The notes under the pieces: model-generated
Database searches by the model: none
Seen by the model: the letters and a program-made list of their open reading frames with translations, nothing else
What the model was told of the DNA's origin: nothing
Part shown: in pieces, positions 1 through 6,692 of the stretch
Numbering within the stretch: position 1 is the stretch's first letter
Layout: every line of letters begins with the position of its first letter
From: an uncultured Actinomycetes bacterium
GTDB taxonomy: Bacteria; Actinomycetota; Actinomycetes; Nanopelagicales; Nanopelagicaceae
Reading direction: 5' to 3'
Length of the DNA: 6,714 nt
Assembly: GCA_937860175.1 (NCBI GenBank)
Contig: CALMBJ010000040.1
Span: 1-6,714, forward strand
Position numbers and translations under genes: made by a program

Positions 1-1
1 T

Positions 2-1426
2 CGCCAAAATGAGGTTTTGGCAGAGCTTGATGCTCGTGGCGTTACATCAATTAACCGAATTCCAAAGAAGGTTGATAAAGATCTAGTTGATGAGGCGCGT
101 GCGCTCGCAACTGAAGTACCTGTAATGATTGAAAAGCTGCGCAAGAGCGGACTTGGTTCACCTTCACGAATTTTGAAGAAGGCTGAGTACGAATTAATCG
201 CACCAAAGCCTGAGCCAGTAGTTGCAGCACCTGCTGCAAAGATCGATACAAAGACTGATACAAAGACTGGTAAGTCAGTTGTTACAAAGATTGATGGCGA
301 AGAGGTTGAGCTAGAAGAGGTTGAGCTTGAAGATGTTGAAACCCTTATCAAGGAAGTTGTCGAGATCATCGACAGCGAGGATGAGGACAAGGCAAATCAA
401 CCACGTGTTGTAGATCTTGCATCAGATGAAGCAAATCAAGGCAATGAAGAGAACGCCTTTACATTAAAGGCCTCTGAAGAAGATGATGCTCCTGCACAGA
501 CTGTTATGACAGCTGGTGCAACCGCTGACCCTGTTAAGGATTACCTGAAGCAGATCGGCCGTGTAGCGCTGCTTAATGCAGAGCTCGAAGTAGAGCTTGC
601 TACACGTGTAGAAGTTGGTCTTTTTGCAGAAGAAAAACTGAAGCATGAAAAGAAGCTTGATAAGAAGTACAAGCGCGAACTTGAGTGGCTTGTTGAAGAT
701 GGAAAGCGCGCAAAGAACCACCTGCTAGAAGCAAACCTTCGTTTGGTTGTATCTCTTGCAAAGCGTTATACCGGTCGTGGAATGTTGTTCCTAGATTTGA
801 TCCAGGAAGGAAACTTGGGTCTAATCCGCGCGGTTGAGAAGTTTGACTACACAAAGGGTTACAAGTTCTCGACATATGCAACTTGGTGGATCCGTCAGGC
901 GATTACCCGTGCGATGGCTGACCAGGCTCGTACGATCCGTATCCCGGTTCACATGGTTGAAGTTATTAATAAGTTGGCACGTGTTCAGCGCCAGATGCTG
1001 CAGGATCTTGGTCGTGAACCGACCCCTGAAGAGCTAGCCAAGGAACTCGACATGACACCTGAAAAGGTTGTCGAGGTTCAAAAGTACGGTCGCGAGCCAA
1101 TCTCACTTCACACACCACTTGGTGAAGAAGGAGATTCTGAGTTTGGTGATTTGATTGAAGACTCTGAAGCGGTTGTTCCGGCTGATGCGGTTTCATTCAC
1201 ATTGCTACAAGAGCAGCTGCACTCAGTTCTAGACACACTGTCAGAGCGCGAAGCAGGCGTAGTTGCGATGCGATTTGGTTTAACTGATGGACAGCCAAAG
1301 ACACTTGATGAGATCGGAAAGGTTTACGGAGTTACTCGTGAACGTATTCGTCAGATTGAATCAAAGACAATGTCAAAGCTTCGTCACCCATCTCGCAGCC
1401 AGGTTCTGCGCGACTACCTCGATTAA
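2..1426 (+). CDS. sigA: Principal RNA polymerase sigma factor SigA (RpoD/HrdB type), 5' partial
   Basis: Primary sigma-70 factor, which directs RNA polymerase to housekeeping promoters. The frame is open from base 2, giving 474 visible residues, so the gene starts outside the window; the TTG at 17 has no usable ribosome site. Counting from base 2, residues 1-66 are a charged, helix-prone region I do not recognise. Residues 99-165 are an acidic, low-complexity linker. Region 1.2 begins near 175 with [11 protein letters not shown]. Region 2 (about 239-320) has the core-binding LIQEGNLGL and the -10 reading and melting segment [12 protein letters not shown]. Region 3 follows, with the 3.2 finger around [11 protein letters not shown]. 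Region 4 (about 405-474) holds the -35 helix-turn-helix [20 protein letters not shown] and ends in RDYLD. From region 1.2 onward it is nearly identical to what I recall of Streptomyces HrdB, so the family is certain. The CDGSH gene follows 17 bases after the TAA and is probably co-transcribed. Confidence 0.97.
   Translation, partial: RQNEVLAELDARGVTSINRIPKKVDKDLVDEARALATEVPVMIEKLRKSGLGSPSRILKKAEYELIAPKPEPVVAAPAAKIDTKTDTKTGKSVVTKIDGEEVELEEVELEDVETLIKEVVEIIDSEDEDKANQPRVVDLASDEANQGNEENAFTLKASEEDDAPAQTVMTAGATADPVKDYLKQIGRVALLNAELEVELATRVEVGLFAEEKLKHEKKLDKKYKRELEWLVEDGKRAKNHLLEANLRLVVSLAKRYTGRGMLFLDLIQEGNLGLIRAVEKFDYTKGYKFSTYATWWIRQAITRAMADQARTIRIPVHMVEVINKLARVQRQMLQDLGREPTPEELAKELDMTPEKVVEVQKYGREPISLHTPLGEEGDSEFGDLIEDSEAVVPADAVSFTLLQEQLHSVLDTLSEREAGVVAMRFGLTDGQPKTLDEIGKVYGVTRERIRQIESKTMSKLRHPSRSQVLRDYLD
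245..268 (+). repeat. Perfect 12-base tandem duplication inside the sigA linker
   Basis: GATACAAAGACT occurs twice back to back (245-256 and 257-268), encoding DTKT-DTKT in frame. It lies in the low-complexity linker between the N-terminal part and region 1.2 of SigA, where length changes are probably tolerated. It looks like a slippage or duplication product and not a regulatory site. Confidence 0.85.
301..327 (+). repeat. 15-base-period direct repeat in the acidic linker of sigA
   Basis: AGAGGTTGAGCT occurs at 301-312 and again at 316-327, giving an [14 protein letters not shown] stretch. The period is a whole number of codons, so the frame is kept. This is the start of the strongly acidic part of the linker, a composition common in the linker of actinobacterial primary sigma factors. 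Confidence 0.75.
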
Positions 1427-1443
1427 GAACGAGTCAGGTACAA

Positions 1444-1635
1444 GTGGAGAACAATAAGGTTTTCATTAATCCAAAGAGCGGATCTATCCGTGTAACTGGA
1501 ACGGTGGACATTGTTGATTCTGAAGGCAATGTCATTGAGACGATTGAAAACCCAAAGTTTTGTGGCTGTGGCCACTCACAAGAAAAGCCCTTCTGCGATG
1601 GTTCGCATAAGGGCTTTCTTGATAAAAAAGATTAG
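1444..1635 (+). CDS. CDGSH-type iron-sulfur protein, 63 residues
   Basis: A small single-domain CDGSH protein, predicted to bind one 2Fe-2S cluster. The full signature C-x-C-x2-S-x3-P-x-C-D-G-S-H is present at residues 40-55; the three-cysteine, one-histidine ligands should be Cys40, Cys42, Cys51 and His55. The first 35 residues look like beta strands and contain no signal peptide or membrane segment, so it is likely cytosolic. Proteins of this family are linked to electron transfer or redox sensing, but the partner here is unknown. The start is GTG at 1444, with a modest ribosome site (CAGG at 1435-1438, 5 bases away). It lies 17 bases after the sigA stop on the same strand, so an operon is likely. 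Its 3' end overlaps the opposing small gene by 4 bases, and its last third contains a strong hairpin. Confidence 0.92.
   Translation: MENNKVFINPKSGSIRVTGTVDIVDSEGNVIETIENPKFCGCGHSQEKPFCDGSHKGFLDKKD
1584..1617. terminator. Strong hairpin with T tracts on both strands; bidirectional terminator candidate
   Basis: A 9-base perfect stem (AAAGCCCTT at 1584-1592 with AAGGGCTTT at 1609-1617) continues, after one mismatch, into a 5-base stem (TGCGA at 1594-1598 with TCGCA at 1603-1607) closed by a TGGT loop. On the plus strand the 3' arm runs into TTTCTT; on the minus strand it runs into TTTTCTTG. It lies inside the CDGSH reading frame, with the arms coding KPF and KGF around the CDGSH motif. It starts 14 bases beyond the stop of the minus-strand gene. 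As an intrinsic terminator it fits the minus strand best; on the plus strand ribosomes would cover it until translation ends. No termination activity is shown by sequence alone. Confidence 0.7.
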
Positions 1636-1844
1636 TTCTTAGATTCGATTAACTTTTCAGTCTCATCCTGAATCTTTGCAGCAACGGTCTTTAGCTTTTC
1701 AGCGTATTCCTTGCCATGGTGTGCGCAGAACATTAGCTCTCCGCCATTGAGTAGCACTGCGCGCACATAAGCCTGTGCTCCGCATCGATCGCAACGATCG
1801 AGGGCGTTAAGAGGTACTGATTCAAGCAACATCTGTTCTGTCAT
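1632..1844 (-). CDS. DUF7455-like small zinc-ribbon protein, 70 residues
   Basis: A small protein of the actinobacterial family I know as DUF7455; its function is unknown. It has a zinc-knuckle-like arrangement: Cys18-x2-Cys21 in DRCDRCGAQAYVR, then Cys40 followed by His42 and His43 in FCAHHGKEY, with a predicted beta hairpin (AVLLNGGELMF) between them. A charged helix fills the C-terminal 25 residues. There is no signal peptide or membrane segment. Homologues of this type commonly lie next to the principal sigma factor gene in actinobacteria (from memory), and this placement supports the call. The ATG at 1844 is supported by a strong ribosome site. It is convergent with the CDGSH gene and divergent from parE. 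Metal binding is inferred from the cysteine and histidine spacing. Confidence 0.85.
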   Translation of the reverse strand: MTEQMLLESVPLNALDRCDRCGAQAYVRAVLLNGGELMFCAHHGKEYAEKLKTVAAKIQDETEKLIESKN

Positions 1845-1850
1845 AACTCT

Positions 1851-1854
1851 CTCC
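1851..1854 (-). promoter_or_regulatory. Ribosome binding site of the DUF7455-like gene
   Basis: Reading the minus strand, GGAG is followed by AGAGTT and then the ATG, a 6-base spacing that is close to ideal. A second GGAG lies 6 bases further upstream (1857-1860). This fixes the start of the small gene and is the clearest ribosome site in the window; the other starts have weak sites or none. Confidence 0.75.
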
Positions 1855-1939
1855 GTCTCCGTTTGAACTGCTTACTTCTATGGAACAGGAAACCACATTT
1901 ATTTATTCCCCGCTCGTTTATTTTCAGGTAATTTCACCA

Positions 1940-1961
1940 ATTAACCCTGAATTAACACTGA
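1940..1961. repeat. 11-base tandem repeat upstream of parE
   Basis: ATTAACCCTGA (1940-1950) is directly followed by ATTAACACTGA (1951-1961), with one mismatch. The 11-base period is close to one helical turn, as expected for a regulator binding two copies on the same face of the DNA. The second copy contains the proposed -35 element of parE. The role is inferred; a chance duplication is possible. Confidence 0.6.
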
Positions 1962-1981
1962 GAGTCGACAAATCCCAATAT
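1952..1981 (+). promoter_or_regulatory. Candidate SigA promoter for parE
   Basis: TTAACA (1952-1957) matches the -35 consensus at five of six positions. After an 18-base spacer comes CAATAT (1976-1981), a poor -10 that keeps the A at position 2, the A at position 5 and the final T. Transcription would begin near 1988, giving a leader of about 56 bases before the ATG at 2044. A competing element is GATAAT at 2028-2033, which would give an almost leaderless transcript. No convincing minus-strand promoter for the small gene was found in the same stretch, although one must be nearby. Confidence 0.35.
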
Positions 1982-2043
1982 CTGAGAGTTTTTTGGGCGC
2001 GCTTACGCTGAAAAATAGGGTGATGCGGATAATCTTTCGCCCC

Positions 2044-4125
2044 ATGGCCGAGAAAGATGCAGTTGCGACCCCTTCGCAAGATAGCTATACCGCAAAAGAT
2101 CTAGCGGTTCTCGAGGGCCTTGATGCGGTCCGTAAACGTCCGGGTATGTATATCGGTTCCACCGATTCACGTGGTCTCATGCACTGCTTGTGGGAGATCA
2201 TTGATAACTCTGTAGATGAGTCCCTGGCCGGTCACTGTAAGAAAATTGAAATCAACCTTGAATCAGATGGATCTGTAGAGGTTCATGATGATGGTCGCGG
2301 AATTCCGGTAGATAAAGAGCAAAAAACTGGATTAACAGGTGTTGAAGTTGTTTTAACCAAGCTTCATGCTGGTGGAAAGTTTGGTGGCGGCTCATACGCC
2401 GCATCTGGTGGTTTGCACGGTGTTGGTGCATCAGTTGTAAACGCACTGGCTTCACGTCTAGATGTTGAAGTTGATCGCGATGGAAAGATTTACTGGATGT
2501 CATTCCAACGCGGAACTGCAGGAATCTTTGATGGCGATGGCCCAAAGGCTCCATTTGAGCCAAAATCAGGTTTGCGCGTAATCGGAAAGATTTCATCAAA
2601 GATCACCGGTACCCGCATTAAGTGGTGGAGCGATCGCCAGATCTTCCTAAAGGAAGCAGAGCTTGATCTAGAGGATATTTACGCACGCGCACGTCAGACC
2701 TCATACCTTGTTCCAGGTCTGACCTTGATTGTTAATGACAATCGCACCAAGGCAAAGACATCAGAAACCTTCTTCCACAAGAGCGGAATCACTGAATACT
2801 GTAATTACCTGCAGCCAGATGAACCTGTTGGCGATGTCATTCGTATTTACGGAACAGGCCATTACCAAGAGACGGTTCCGGTTCTAGATGACAAGGGCCA
2901 TATGGTCTCAACTGAGGTTGAGCGCGATATGGAGGTTGATATCGCGATGAAGTGGGGCAATGGTTTTGAAACCACCCAGCGTTCATTTGTAAATATCATC
3001 GCAACTCCTAAGGGCGGAACCCACGTAGTTGGCTTTGAGCGCGCATTGGTCAAGGTTGTTAACGAGGCGCTGCGTTCGACAAAGACCTTGTCCAACAAAG
3101 AGATCGATGTAATCAAGGATGATGTTCTCGAAGGATTAACAGCGGTCGTAACTGTTCGTATGTCTGAGCCACAGTTTGAAGGTCAGACTAAAGAGGTTCT
3201 AGGAACAGCTGCAGCAACCCGAATTGTTTCTGCGGTTGTTGCAGAGAAGATGAAGGAGTACTTCAATACTTCTAAGCGCATCGACAAGGCAAATGGTCGT
3301 TTAGTTCTGGAAAAGATTGCAGCAGCATCTCGTACACGTATTAGCGCACGCGCCCACAAGGATCTGCAGCGTCGTAAAAACGCACTTGAGTCATCATCAC
3401 TTCCAACAAAGCTCTCAGATTGCCGCTCAGAGGATGTAACTCGTACCGAACTCTTTATCGTAGAAGGTGACTCGGCGCTTGGAACAACTAAGGCCGCCCG
3501 AAATAGCGAGTTCCAAGCGATCTTGCCTATTCGTGGAAAGATTTTGAATGTACAAAAGGCATCACTTTCTCAGATGCTTGAAGATAAAGAGTGTGGCTCG
3601 ATTATTCAGGTAATCGGTGCGGGCTCTGGAAAATCCTTTGAGTTAGATGAGGCACGTTACGGTCGCATTATCTTGATGTCAGATGCTGATGTTGATGGCG
3701 CTCATATTCGTTGCCTGCTTCTTACCCTTATGTATCGCTACATGCGCCCACTGATTGATTCCGGCCGTGTATTTGCAGCGATTCCACCTCTACACCGCAT
3801 CGAAGTTGTTGGCGGGGGAGGCAAGAAGGGTAATTACATCTACACCTACAGTGATGATGAGATGAAAAAGGTAACTGCAGAGCTTAAGAAGGAGGGCAAG
3901 CGCTGGAAGGAGCCTATTCAGCGCTACAAAGGCCTTGGTGAAATGGATGCTGATCAGCTCCGTGAAACCACAATGGATCCAGATGCTCGTACCTTGCGTC
4001 GAATTACCGTTTCAGATGCAGCAGCATCAGAGGCGATGTTTGAACTTTTGATGGGCAGTGAAGTTGCTCCACGCAAGGAGTTCATTGCTAACGCCGAAAT
4101 CGACCGCGATCACATCGACGCTTAA
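2044..4125 (+). CDS. parE: DNA topoisomerase IV subunit B (ParE), GyrB-family ATPase
   Basis: ATP-driven subunit of a type IIA topoisomerase that, with ParC, decatenates sister chromosomes and relaxes supercoils. It has 693 residues, a normal actinobacterial length. The GHKL ATPase domain shows EIIDN (Glu51 catalytic, Asn55 for Mg), DDGRGIP at 82-88, and the glycine-rich GGLHGVGASVVNAL near 122-135. The transducer carries the QTK loop at 381-383. The TOPRIM domain has EGDSA at 474-478 and the metal-binding DADVD at 547-551, followed by RYKGLGEM near 627. The wording around RGKILNVQKAS and GAGSGKSF, and the sigA neighbourhood, favour ParE over GyrB. I chose the ATG at 2044; the frame is open back to a TTG at 1993 and an ATG at 2023, but those would add residues the family does not have, and none of the three has a good ribosome site. 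It converges on the ABC-F gene. Confidence 0.93.
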   Translation: MAEKDAVATPSQDSYTAKDLAVLEGLDAVRKRPGMYIGSTDSRGLMHCLWEIIDNSVDESLAGHCKKIEINLESDGSVEVHDDGRGIPVDKEQKTGLTGVEVVLTKLHAGGKFGGGSYAASGGLHGVGASVVNALASRLDVEVDRDGKIYWMSFQRGTAGIFDGDGPKAPFEPKSGLRVIGKISSKITGTRIKWWSDRQIFLKEAELDLEDIYARARQTSYLVPGLTLIVNDNRTKAKTSETFFHKSGITEYCNYLQPDEPVGDVIRIYGTGHYQETVPVLDDKGHMVSTEVERDMEVDIAMKWGNGFETTQRSFVNIIATPKGGTHVVGFERALVKVVNEALRSTKTLSNKEIDVIKDDVLEGLTAVVTVRMSEPQFEGQTKEVLGTAAATRIVSAVVAEKMKEYFNTSKRIDKANGRLVLEKIAAASRTRISARAHKDLQRRKNALESSSLPTKLSDCRSEDVTRTELFIVEGDSALGTTKAARNSEFQAILPIRGKILNVQKASLSQMLEDKECGSIIQVIGAGSGKSFELDEARYGRIILMSDADVDGAHIRCLLLTLMYRYMRPLIDSGRVFAAIPPLHRIEVVGGGGKKGNYIYTYSDDEMKKVTAELKKEGKRWKEPIQRYKGLGEMDADQLRETTMDPDARTLRRITVSDAAASEAMFELLMGSEVAPRKEFIANAEIDRDHIDA

Positions 4126-4142
4126 TTGCTAATCAATAGCAA
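4126..4142. repeat. Short inverted repeat between the convergent parE and ABC-F stops
   Basis: TTGCTA (4126-4131) and TAGCAA (4137-4142) can pair around a 5-base loop. The stem is only 6 bases, AT-rich and has no T run after it, so it is at best a weak stop for either transcript. It spans the 3-base gap between the two stop codons and the end of the ABC-F gene. No better terminator is visible here. Confidence 0.3.
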
Positions 4143-5727
4143 CTAGGTCGAAGTACTCCTCTTTCCACAAATCCTCATCGCCATCTGGCAACAAAATCAC
4201 GCGCTCTGGCTTTAGCGCTTGCACCGCGCCTTCATCGTGAGAAACCATAATTACTGAACCTTGGTACTCAGCAAGTGCTCCCAAGATTTCAGCGCGAGAT
4301 GCTGGATCTAAGTTGTTAGTTGGCTCATCGAGTAATAAAACATTTGCTGCAGATACAACAAGAACAGCTAGCGCTAAACGAGTTCTTTCACCACCAGATA
4401 AGACCTTAACCGGCTTATGAACATCATCGCCCACAAACAGGAATGAGCCCAAGGTATTGCGAGCTTCAGGTTCGCGGATATCGGGGGTTGCAGACATCAT
4501 GTTTTCTAAAATAGTGCGTTCAAAATCAAGTGATTCATGCTCCTGGGCGTAGTAACCGATCTTTAAACCATGACCATGTTCAACTTTGCCGGTATCTGAT
4601 TCAAGTTCACCGGCCAAAATACGTAGCAGAGTTGTCTTTCCGGCACCGTTAAGTCCAAGGATTACAACACGTGAGCCCTTATCAATCACACATGAAACAT
4701 CGGTAAAGATTTCCAGTGAGCCATAGTTCTTTGAAAGCTCTTCACCAGATAGTGGGGTCTTGCCACATGGGGCAGGGGTAGGAAAGCGCAGCTTTGCAAC
4801 CTTGTCAGCGACTCGAACATCATCAAGTCCACTGCGAAGCTTTTCAGCACGACGTAACATGCCTTGTGCAGCCGTTGCCTTCGATGCCTTTGCACGCATC
4901 TTTTCACCCTGCTTTTGCAAAATCTCTGCCCGCTTTTCAGCGTTGGCGCGCTCCTTCTTACGGCGGTGCTCATCCTGTTCACGCTGTAGCAGGTAGGCCT
5001 TCCAGCCAAGGTTGTAGACATCGATGCAGTTACGGTTGGCATCTAAGTAGAACACCTTGTTTACAACGGTTTCGATCAAGTTCACATCGTGAGAGATGAT
5101 CACCAATCCACCTGAATACTTAGATAAAAACTCGCGCAACCACATGATCGAATCAGCATCTAAGTGGTTAGTTGGCTCATCCAGTAGCAAGGTTTCAGCA
5201 CCACTAAAGAGAATACGAGCTAGCTCAATACGACGGCGCTGACCGCCAGAAAGAGTTGAGAGCTCATTTGCAAAGACCGCTTCAGAGACACCAAGGGATG
5301 TCGCGATCGCTTCAGCTTCAGCTGTTGCGGCATACCCGCCTGCTGCAGAAAACTCTGCCTCAACACGTGTGTAGCGATCCATCGCTTTTTCTAAGGCTTC
5401 ACCTTGGGCGGTTGCCATCTCTTCTTCAACTGAACGCATGCGAGATGCGATCTGATCTAAATCACGGGCAGATAAAATTCGATCAATAACTGTTCCTGGT
5501 TCATCACCAGTACGCGGATCCTGTGGCAGGTAACCAATTTTTCCAGTGCGATTGACCGCACCTCCTGCAGGCATTGTCTCTCCTGCTAGAACCTTTGCAA
5601 GGGTTGATTTACCAGCACCATTTCGACCAACAAACCCGATGCGGTCGCCGCTGTTAATGCGAACAGTTACGCCCTTAACAAGAAGGCGAGCACCTGCACG
5701 TAGTTCTAGCGCTTGGGTTGAAATCAC
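4129..5727 (-). CDS. ABC-F family ATPase (Rv1473-like), two ATP-binding domains
   Basis: A soluble 532-residue protein with two ABC ATPase domains and no membrane segment, so it is not a transporter on its own. ABC-F proteins bind the ribosomal E site and act in translation or antibiotic protection. Domain 1 has Walker A GRNGAGKST (34-42), Gln69 in the Q-loop, LSGGQ (159-163), Walker B ending in Asp183-Glu184, and His213. Domain 2 has GLNGAGKTT (358-366), LSGGE (443-447), Asp467-Glu468 and His497. Both catalytic glutamates are intact. The linker (about 240-330) is highly charged and helical, as expected for the element that contacts P-site tRNA. The N-terminus and the LLPDG ending resemble what I recall of mycobacterial Rv1473; whether it confers macrolide resistance cannot be told from sequence. 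The start is GTG with a weak AGAG ribosome site 6 bases upstream. It follows parC by 21 bases and is probably co-transcribed with it. Confidence 0.93.
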   Translation of the reverse strand: MISTQALELRAGARLLVKGVTVRINSGDRIGFVGRNGAGKSTLAKVLAGETMPAGGAVNRTGKIGYLPQDPRTGDEPGTVIDRILSARDLDQIASRMRSVEEEMATAQGEALEKAMDRYTRVEAEFSAAGGYAATAEAEAIATSLGVSEAVFANELSTLSGGQRRRIELARILFSGAETLLLDEPTNHLDADSIMWLREFLSKYSGGLVIISHDVNLIETVVNKVFYLDANRNCIDVYNLGWKAYLLQREQDEHRRKKERANAEKRAEILQKQGEKMRAKASKATAAQGMLRRAEKLRSGLDDVRVADKVAKLRFPTPAPCGKTPLSGEELSKNYGSLEIFTDVSCVIDKGSRVVILGLNGAGKTTLLRILAGELESDTGKVEHGHGLKIGYYAQEHESLDFERTILENMMSATPDIREPEARNTLGSFLFVGDDVHKPVKVLSGGERTRLALAVLVVSAANVLLLDEPTNNLDPASRAEILGALAEYQGSVIMVSHDEGAVQALKPERVILLPDGDEDLWKEEYFDLVAID

Positions 5728-5748
5728 ACCGAACTCTATCGAGAGATG

Positions 5749-6692
5749 TTAAGCAGCACCAATTCGCGTACGACGAGGTGTTGCATATGCCTTACCTACC
5801 GCGGTTAACTCATCAGAAACTTGTGCCTTGATCGCATCCTCGCTCTTAAGCAACTTTGTGAGCTCTGCAATAGTGCTCTTAAGTTCCTTTTGCTCGCTTT
5901 CGAGTTCGATCTTGCTCATCTTGGTCAAGCGACGAAGTGGCATATCCAAGATGTATGTGGCCTGTTCATCATTGAGTTTAAAGTCTTTGATCAACTTATC
6001 TTTTGCAGTTGATGCATCATCGCTGGCGCGAATAATCTTGATGACCTTATCGATATCAATAATCGCCTTGAGTAATCCATCTACTAATCCAAGACGAGCC
6101 TCAGCCTTGGCTTTGCGGAACTCTGAACGACGACGAACAACTTCGATGCGGTGATCGATAAATACTCGTAGAAGCTCCTTCAAACCAAGGGTTTGTGGGC
6201 GTCCCTTCACCAATGCAACGGCGTTGATAGCAAATGCATCCTCCATTGGGGTAAGTGCATACAGCTTTTCAAGAACCTCTTCCGGTTCAAAACCATTTTT
6301 GATCTCAATAACAACATTTGTTCCGGTTTGCCCATCTGAAAGATCAACGATGTCGCTGATTCCCTGGATCTTCTTCGCCTTAACAAGTGCTGCAATACGC
6401 TCAACAACCTTTTCTGGTCCGATTGTGTATGGAAGCTCCTTGATGACGATACCCATCTTGCGGGATGTCACCTTTTCTATCTCAACTGTTGCGCGGACCT
6501 TGAAGGATCCCTTACCCGTTGAGTACGCCTCGCGCACACCATCGAGTCCAACGATTTCGCCACCTGTTGGGAAATCTGGACCTGGTACAAACTTCATTAA
6601 CTGCTTAACGGTTGCAGTTGGGTTCTCAATTAAAAACTTAGTAGCGGCGATAACCTCGCTTATGTTGTGAGGCGCCATGTTTGTTGCCATAC
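5749..6692 (-). CDS. parC: DNA topoisomerase IV subunit A (ParC), 5' partial, without a C-terminal pinwheel
   Basis: The DNA-cleaving subunit that pairs with ParE. The visible 313 residues run from the MATNMAPHNISEV motif, which is internal in the GyrA/ParC family (roughly residue 175-180), through GPDFPTGG, the tower region, the long helices of the coiled-coil arm, and ILDMPLRRLT, to a stop just after the RRTRI that closes the breakage-reunion domain. The catalytic tyrosine and the quinolone-resistance region lie beyond the contig edge. The methionine at 6690 is not the start: the two genomic bases before it (GT on this strand) complete a Gly codon as expected for VGMATN, and then adapter begins. 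The usual 250-300-residue C-terminal beta-pinwheel is absent, with no room for it before the ABC-F gene 21 bases on. Full length is probably about 490 residues. GyrA is the alternative, less likely beside parE. Confidence 0.92.

Noticed and set aside
17..19. TTG as the start codon of sigA
   Set aside because: The same frame is open to the window edge, the GAGG before it is only 2 bases away, and the protein would begin mid-helix; the gene is better read as 5' partial.
464..881. Minus-strand open frames of 85 and 93 codons opposite sigA
   Set aside because: They are antisense to strongly conserved sigma region 1.2-2 codons and have no ribosome site or recognisable motif.
1444..1844. Pair of small genes as a possible toxin-antitoxin module
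   Set aside because: They are convergent, not co-directional, and each matches a known non-toxin family (CDGSH and a zinc-ribbon-like DUF).
1845..1992. Hidden small gene or riboswitch between the DUF7455-like gene and parE
   Set aside because: The stretch is short and AT-rich, with no good reading frame and no extended pairing; promoter and repeat signals are enough to explain it.
4686..5099. Several 78-118 codon open frames on both strands in the ABC-F gene
   Set aside because: All overlap the charged linker and flanking parts of the ABC-F protein in other frames; their arginine-, serine- and cysteine-rich translations are typical of shadow frames.
6224..6670. 148-codon open frame on the plus strand
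   Set aside because: It is the antisense shadow of parC, with serine-rich, family-less content; the minus strand has unmistakable ParC protein motifs over the same bases.
6688..6690. ATG as the start codon of parC
   Set aside because: MATN is an internal motif of the GyrA/ParC family, and the bases before it are the end of a Gly codon followed by adapter sequence.
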